From assembly GCA_030673205.1 (NCBI GenBank), contig DAOVJP010000034.1, positions 1 to 9,403 of the forward strand: a stretch of 9,403 bases of DNA. Direction: 5' to 3'. Position numbers and translations under genes: made by a program. Within the stretch, counting starts at the first letter, position 1. The number at the start of each line of letters is the position of its first letter. Positions 6,110-9,403 of the stretch are shown here, piece by piece. The notes under the pieces were generated by a model that worked only from the letters and a program-made list of their open reading frames with translations, did not search any database and had not been told where the DNA came from. This stretch comes from Thermoplasmata archaeon (lineage in GTDB: Archaea; Thermoplasmatota; Thermoplasmata; JAGHBH01).

Positions 6110-7759
6110 ATGGAGGATATACACTCTCCGAAAGGAACTACGCTCGTCTGTAAGAACTGGCAGATAGAGGCCGCCATGCGCATGCTCATGAACAACCTGG
6201 ACCCGGAGGTGGCCGAGGATCCGGAAGAGCTCATAGTGTATGGAGGAACGGGCAAGGCGGCCAGGAACTGGGAATCGTACCACGCCATAATACGATCGCT
6301 CAAAGAACTGGAAGCGGATGAGACCCTTCTCGTGCAGAGCGGAAAACCTGTCGGGATCATCAAGACCCACGAGGACGCGCCCAGAGTGCTCATTGCCAAC
6401 TCCAATCTGGTGCCCAACTGGGCCAACTGGGATTATTTCAGGGAGCTGGAGAAGAAGGGGCTTATCATGTACGGGCAGATGACCGCGGGCTCATGGATAT
6501 ACATAGGCACGCAGGGTATATTGCAGGGGACGTACGAGACACTGGCCGAGCTGGCCCGCCAGCATTTCGCGGGCACGTTGAAAGGGAAGTTGGTGCTCAC
6601 CGGGGGAATGGGCGGCATGGGAGGCGCGCAGCCCCTGGCCGTCACGATGAACGAGGGCGTGGTCATCGATATAGAGGTGGACGAGCAGAGAATAAAGAGA
6701 CGACTGGACAGCCGATACTGTGATATGATGCTCAAGGATCTGGACGAGGCAATAGAGACTGCCCTCCAAGCCAAGGAAGAGGGCAGGGCGGTATCCATCG
6801 GGCTTTTAGGCAACGCGGCGGATGTTGTGCCCGAGTTCGCCAGACGAGGGATAGTTCCGGACGTGTTGACGGACCAGACCAGCGCCCACGACGAGCTCAA
6901 CGGCTATGTGCCCAACAGCATGAGCTACCAGGAGGCGTTAGCCCTTCGGGAGAACGATCCAGAGGCTTACAAGAAAGAGTCCATGCGAAGCATAGGGGAG
7001 CATGTCCGAGGCATGTTGGAGCTTCGGAAGATGGGGGCGGTGACATTCGACTATGGCAACAACATACGGGCCCAGGCCGTGAAAGTAGGCGTTGAGAACG
7101 CATTCGACTTCCCCGGCTTCGTTCCTGCGTATATCCGCCCCCTCTTCTGCGAGGGAAAAGGACCGTTCCGCTGGGCCGCGCTGTCCGGCGACCCCGAGGA
7201 CATCTATGCCACGGACGATGCGATATTACGTCTCTTCCCCGAGGACGAGGCGCTGGCACGATGGATAAAGCTGGCGAGGGAAAAGGTGGCCTTCCAGGGC
7301 CTTCCATGCAGGATATGCTGGCTCGGCTATGGCGAACGGGCCAGGGCCGGGAAGGAGTTCAACCGCCTGGTGCGCGAGGGAATCGTTAAAGCCCCCATCG
7401 TGATAGGGAGAGATCATTTGGACTGCGGCAGCGTGGCCAGCCCGAACAGGGAGACGGAGAGCATGAAGGACGGGAGCGACGCGATAGCCGATTGGCCGTT
7501 GTTGAACGCCATGGCGAACGTCGCCAGCGGAGCCACCTGGGTCTCCTTCCACCATGGAGGAGGCGTGGGCATAGGGTACAGCCTCCACGCGGGCATGGTG
7601 ATCGTCGCCGACGGGACAGCGGAGGCCGATGTGCGATTGGAACGGGTGCTCACCACCGACCCAGCCACCGGAGTGTTCCGCCACGTGGACGCGGGATACG
7701 AGAAGGCCGTGGAGACCGCGAAGGAACATGGTGTCAAGATACCGATGATGAGGCGTTGA
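6110..7759 (+). CDS. hutU: Urocanate hydratase (urocanase)
   Basis: 549 residues, close to the roughly 550-560 of known urocanases. It converts urocanate to 4-imidazolone-5-propionate, the second step of histidine breakdown (EC 4.2.1.49), using tightly bound NAD+ as an electrophile; the enzyme is cytosolic. Visible signatures are the N-terminal VYGGTGKAARNWESYHAI (43-60), the NAD-binding glycine-rich loop TGGMGGMGGAQPLA (164-177), TDQTSAHDELNGY (254-266), RICWLGYG (401-408), and GRDHLDCGSVASPNRETE (433-450). C403 in RICW is probably the catalytic cysteine equivalent to Cys410 of the Pseudomonas enzyme. No residue appears missing. No hutH, hutI or formimidoyl-glutamate gene is in the window, so the rest of the pathway must be elsewhere. 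GGTGAT just upstream supports the start. Confidence 0.97.
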   Translation: MEDIHSPKGTTLVCKNWQIEAAMRMLMNNLDPEVAEDPEELIVYGGTGKAARNWESYHAIIRSLKELEADETLLVQSGKPVGIIKTHEDAPRVLIANSNLVPNWANWDYFRELEKKGLIMYGQMTAGSWIYIGTQGILQGTYETLAELARQHFAGTLKGKLVLTGGMGGMGGAQPLAVTMNEGVVIDIEVDEQRIKRRLDSRYCDMMLKDLDEAIETALQAKEEGRAVSIGLLGNAADVVPEFARRGIVPDVLTDQTSAHDELNGYVPNSMSYQEALALRENDPEAYKKESMRSIGEHVRGMLELRKMGAVTFDYGNNIRAQAVKVGVENAFDFPGFVPAYIRPLFCEGKGPFRWAALSGDPEDIYATDDAILRLFPEDEALARWIKLAREKVAFQGLPCRICWLGYGERARAGKEFNRLVREGIVKAPIVIGRDHLDCGSVASPNRETESMKDGSDAIADWPLLNAMANVASGATWVSFHHGGGVGIGYSLHAGMVIVADGTAEADVRLERVLTTDPATGVFRHVDAGYEKAVETAKEHGVKIPMMRR

Positions 7760-7858
7760 TGCGCGTTGAGTGGGGATTATTACCTGATAACGAAGGTGAT
7801 ATAGAGCGATGAGTTCCATGGTGTTGCGCAATATTGCTCGCCTTAAATGTGGGTTTCC

Positions 7859-7905
7859 TTACCTTTCCATTACTTGCATTACCCTACCGTTACCTTTTCA
7901 TTACC
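7859..7905 (+). repeat. Five TTACC/TTACT motifs phased at about one helical turn
   Basis: TTACC or TTACT starts at 7859, 7870, 7879, 7890 and 7901, at steps of 11, 9, 11 and 11 bases. The motifs are embedded in pyrimidine-rich DNA between the hutU stop and the interrupted minus-strand gene, whose TAA stop (7892-7890) is part of one copy. They may be a protein-binding array, curved DNA or a T-rich termination zone for hutU. The 7760-7858 stretch before them contains only a 10-bp palindrome, GCAATATTGC (7828-7837). Confidence 0.55.
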
Positions 7906-7982
7906 TTGAGGACATACCGAATATTTCTGCCGCTCCCCTCGGCGGATAGGATATCTATCTCCACTAGATCATTTAGATCCTT
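7890..7982 (-). pseudogene. C-terminal fragment of a probable winged-helix regulator, cut by the IS
   Basis: The last 30 codons and TAA stop of a minus-strand gene abut the left end of the insertion sequence. The residues KDLNDLVEIDILSAEGSGRN followed by IRYVLKVMKR have the pattern of the final recognition helix and beta-wing of a winged-helix DNA-binding protein: a leucine-spaced helix, then a strand, a turn with GSGR, and a Y-x-L strand. The 5' part should lie beyond the right end of the IS, outside the window. The frame continues into the IS to an ATG at 8084, but those 34 codons are IS sequence. With only 30 residues left, the family call is tentative; that the gene is interrupted is better supported. 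Confidence 0.55.
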
Positions 7983-8017
7983 TGGAGTGCACCCTTTTTC
8001 GTGGACAGTTAGAATAG
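7983..8017 (+). repeat. IS left terminal inverted repeat
   Basis: Compared with the reverse complement of 9369-9403, 25 of 35 positions match without gaps. These include the outer seven bases TGGAGTG, then ACCC, TTT, GGAC (8003-8006) and TAG-type positions farther in. The boundary at 7983 is set by the last base of the right repeat visible in the window. Up to a few more bases outward could belong to the element. Confidence 0.88.
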
Positions 8018-8030
8018 CGAGTAGTTTGAT

Positions 8031-8092
8031 GTTTGAGGAATGCAATTCCTCAAACGTGGGAGGAAGTTTAGCTTCCTCCAACATGGAGGTGA
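8031..8092 (+). promoter_or_regulatory. Overlapping hairpins in the orfA leader, with Shine-Dalgarno
   Basis: Hairpin 1 is a perfect 11-bp stem (8031-8041 with 8045-8055) with a three-base loop. Hairpin 2 is a perfect 8-bp stem, GGAGGAAG (8059-8066) with CTTCCTCC (8072-8079), and a five-base loop. The orfA ribosome-binding site, GGAGGTGA (8085-8092), can itself pair with CCTCC (8075-8079) around the loop AACAT. Hairpin 2 and this SD-hiding hairpin therefore exclude each other. This is consistent with a device limiting transposase translation, but no experiment supports it here. Confidence 0.6.
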
Positions 8093-8095
8093 ATC

Positions 8096-8428
8096 ATGGC
8101 AAGAACTAAGACAACTTATACGAAAGAGTTCAAGTTGGCGATCTTGGCGCAGGTTGAATCAGGTATTCCTGTTGCTCAGGTTGCGCGTGAGAACGGTCTA
8201 TGTCCTCAGCTGATCTTCAAATGGCGTAAAGACTACAGAGAAAACCCGGAAAAGGCTTTTTCTGGTTCTGGACTGCCATATAAGAACGAAGCACTGATTG
8301 CTGAATTGGAACGAACTGTTGGCAAACTCTATGCTGAGAACGAGTTTCTAAAAAAAAGTTTGGAGAAACTGAACAATCGTTTGGACGAGGAGAAGCAGCG
8401 TTCTCGACACAGGAGAGATACAAAATGA
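8096..8428 (+). CDS. IS3-family transposase OrfA (HTH protein)
   Basis: 110 residues, normal for IS3 OrfA. Residues 8-50 form the HTH_Tnp_1-type DNA-binding domain: YTKEFKLAILAQVESG, then the helix-turn-helix IPVAQVARENGLCPQLIFKW. Residues 64-95 form a leucine zipper with leucines at 71, 78, 85 and 92, used for multimerisation. OrfA binds the IS ends and usually acts as a regulator when made alone. GGAGGTGA lies three bases before the ATG at 8096. The run of eight A at 8350-8357, inside the zipper, is positioned for -1 frameshifting into the orfB frame. The stop TGA overlaps the orfB ATG. Confidence 0.95.
   Translation: MARTKTTYTKEFKLAILAQVESGIPVAQVARENGLCPQLIFKWRKDYRENPEKAFSGSGLPYKNEALIAELERTVGKLYAENEFLKKSLEKLNNRLDEEKQRSRHRRDTK
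8350..8358 (+). promoter_or_regulatory. Candidate -1 ribosomal frameshift site (A8G)
   Basis: Codons 85-88 of orfA read CTA AAA AAA AGT, so the heptamer A AAA AAA (8350-8356) fits the X XXY YYZ slippery rule. After a -1 slip the frame runs AAG TTT GGA GAA with no stop up to the orfB ATG at 8425. It would yield an OrfAB fusion of about 422 residues (87 + 23 + 312). IS150 and IS911 use A-run sites at the same place in orfA. No downstream stimulatory stem was identified by eye. Confidence 0.7.
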
Positions 8429-9363
8429 TACTAGATAATCAGCGTTCACCAGCACCATTGCCAGTAAAAGGAGCTGCTGAGATTTTGTCTGTCAGCAAGA
8501 GCGGTTATTATAGTTGGCTTAAACGTGGTGGCATGGACAATCGAACGATTCGGGACAGGCCGATAGTGGAAGAGATACACAAGATAATCCACATGTTTCC
8601 TGGCTATGGCTATCGAAGGGTGACTAGACAGTTGCATCGCCAGGGTTATGATGTGAATCATAAACGTGTGCTCAGGCTGATGCAGGAGAACAACCTCACG
8701 TTCAAACATCGTCGCTGGCATCCGATAACTACGGACAGCGAACACAATAATCCAGTGTATCCAAACTTGCTCCGAGGAATGAAGATAGAGCGGCCTAACC
8801 AGGTCTGGGCAGCAGACTTCACATACATCCAGCTCAGAAAAGAGTTTGTCTACCTGGCAGTAGAGCTGGACGTCTTTACTCGAAAATGCATAGGCTGGTC
8901 ACTCAGTCACAGCCTAGCCACAGACACAGCACTGGACGCACTACAAATGGCGCTGTATGAGCGTCAAGACGAAAATCTAAGTGGCCTATTACACCACTCG
9001 GACCGTGGAACCCAGTACACAAGTTTCCGATTCACCCAGTGCCTACGTAACCACGGGATCCAGATATCTAACAGCCGTAAAGGAAACCCATACGACAACG
9101 CCTATGCAGAAAGCTTCTTCAAAACACTCAAATACGAAGAAGTTTACTTGAACGAATACGAAACATTCCAAGACGCCTGGAACAACATAGAACAATTCAT
9201 AGAAGACGTCTACAACACCAAAAGAATGCACAGCGCACTTGGATACCTAACACCACAAGAATTTGAACAACAGATAAAACAACAAAAGATAACAACAGAG
9301 GAAGCAAACGATCTCTCATTCGTTGCCCTTCAAGGAAGAGCAAAAAACGGAGGAATTAAATAA
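8425..9363 (+). CDS. IS3-family transposase OrfB (DDE integrase core)
   Basis: 312 residues. Residues about 45-100 are the HTH_21-type segment (IVEEIHKIIHMFPGYGYRRV; NHKRVLRLMQENNL). The rve integrase core follows, with catalytic D131 in VWAADFTYI, D193 in HHSDRGTQYTS and E229 in NAYAESFFKTLK. The last two have exactly 35 residues between them, the DD(35)E spacing of IS3. The C-terminal YNTKRMHSALGYLTPQEF motif is also typical. The active transposase is normally the OrfAB fusion; the ATGA overlap with orfA could also allow separate OrfB by re-initiation. The gene is intact. Its last third is strikingly A-rich compared with orfA. Confidence 0.97.
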   Translation: MILDNQRSPAPLPVKGAAEILSVSKSGYYSWLKRGGMDNRTIRDRPIVEEIHKIIHMFPGYGYRRVTRQLHRQGYDVNHKRVLRLMQENNLTFKHRRWHPITTDSEHNNPVYPNLLRGMKIERPNQVWAADFTYIQLRKEFVYLAVELDVFTRKCIGWSLSHSLATDTALDALQMALYERQDENLSGLLHHSDRGTQYTSFRFTQCLRNHGIQISNSRKGNPYDNAYAESFFKTLKYEEVYLNEYETFQDAWNNIEQFIEDVYNTKRMHSALGYLTPQEFEQQIKQQKITTEEANDLSFVALQGRAKNGGIK

Positions 9364-9368
9364 TGTCA

Positions 9369-9403
9369 CTTATCTTACAGTCCGATGAAAGGGGTTCACT
9401 CCA
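9369..9403 (-). repeat. IS right terminal inverted repeat
   Basis: Read on the minus strand from the end of the window, it begins TGGAGTGAACCCCTTTCATC and pairs with the left end at 25 of 35 positions. It lies directly after the orfB stop (9361-9363). The window ends exactly on its terminal CCA. Confidence 0.88.

Larger units (their letters stand above)
7983..9403 (+). mobile_element. Complete IS3-family insertion sequence
   Basis: About 1421 bp with imperfect terminal inverted repeats: TGGAGTGCACCC at the left and, read inward from the right, TGGAGTGAACCCC. It carries orfA and orfB in the -1 relationship typical of IS3. It begins TG and ends CA, as expected for this family. Both reading frames are intact and the DDE residues are present, so it looks potentially active. 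Base use differs from the neighbouring host genes: it is less GC-rich, and the end of orfB is very A-rich. The right end coincides with the end of the window, so the 3-5 bp target duplication cannot be checked. IS3 elements are mainly bacterial, so transfer into this archaeon is likely. Confidence 0.92.

Noticed and set aside
7809..7949. 46-codon plus-strand ORF after hutU, with AAGGTGAT eight bases before the ATG
   Set aside because: The spacing is good, but the peptide has no recognisable pattern and the frame overlaps the repeat array and the broken minus-strand gene. Chance is more likely.
7890..8084. 64-codon minus-strand ORF reading out of the IS left end into the host fragment
   Set aside because: The first 34 codons come from the IS leader and hairpin sequence and there is no ribosome-binding site before the ATG. 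It is best seen as the broken host gene fused by chance to IS sequence.
7834..8109. 91-codon plus-strand ORF crossing the IS boundary
   Set aside because: It joins host intergenic DNA, the antisense of the interrupted gene and the IS leader, and has no ribosome-binding site or family pattern.
1..9403. tRNA or rRNA genes
   Set aside because: Reading for cloverleaf features such as GGTTCGAATCC-like T-arms and for conserved rRNA segments gave no convincing candidate; the window is almost fully explained by protein genes.

Overview
The window looks like part of an archaeal chromosome with one bacterial-style insertion sequence at its right edge. The archaeal signs are a HerA-type hexameric ATPase, a DUF357 protein, AT-rich TATA-like elements placed so that several genes would have leaderless or very short-leader mRNAs, and Shine-Dalgarno sites of the GGAGGTGAT type. 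The 166-residue winged-helix protein at 662-1162 resembles regulators I associate with Thermoplasmata (for example Methanomassiliicoccales). That lineage call is inference and cannot be proved here.

Layout. Positions 1-206 hold the C-terminal tail of a single-pass membrane protein read on +. Its stop codon shares the CTAG at 203-206 with the stop of a minus-strand pair: a winged-helix regulator (662-1162) followed by a four-helix membrane protein (203-628). A TATA-like element near 1190 could drive this pair leftwards and a small proline/threonine-rich ORF (1219-1425, uncertain) rightwards. Next, on minus, is a compact operon reading leftwards: HerA-family ATPase (2317-3813), DUF357 protein (1977-2312), then a membrane protein of the dolichol/phytol kinase-like CTP-dependent family (1406-2002). 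Upstream of it, also on minus, is an M29-type metallo-aminopeptidase (3891-4892). A TATA-like element near 4926 could be shared divergently between the aminopeptidase and a plus-strand YdjM/DUF457-type membrane protein (4993-6051). That protein carries a proline-rich tandem-repeat linker and an extra C-terminal domain. A complete urocanate hydratase gene, hutU (6110-7759), follows with its own promoter-like region.

Right edge. After hutU comes a short convergent intergenic region with five TTACC/TTACT motifs spaced about one helical turn apart. Then comes the last 30 codons of a minus-strand gene whose tail looks like the wing of a winged-helix regulator. That gene is cut by a complete IS3-family element (7983-9403) with terminal inverted repeats, orfA, a slippery A-run, an ATGA-coupled orfB and an intact DD(35)E triad. 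The right inverted repeat ends on the last base of the window, so the other half of the interrupted gene and the target-site duplication lie outside.

Functionally this is mostly ordinary core and accessory archaeal gene content: DNA motor, lipid-type kinase, peptidase, histidine catabolism. No complete new defence or mobile system is visible. The points most worth a second look are the overlapping hairpins that could hide the orfA ribosome-binding site, the two possible routes to transposase expression, the IS-disrupted regulator beside hutU, the phased TTACC repeats, the small divergent proline-rich ORF, and the unusual architecture of the DUF457 protein.
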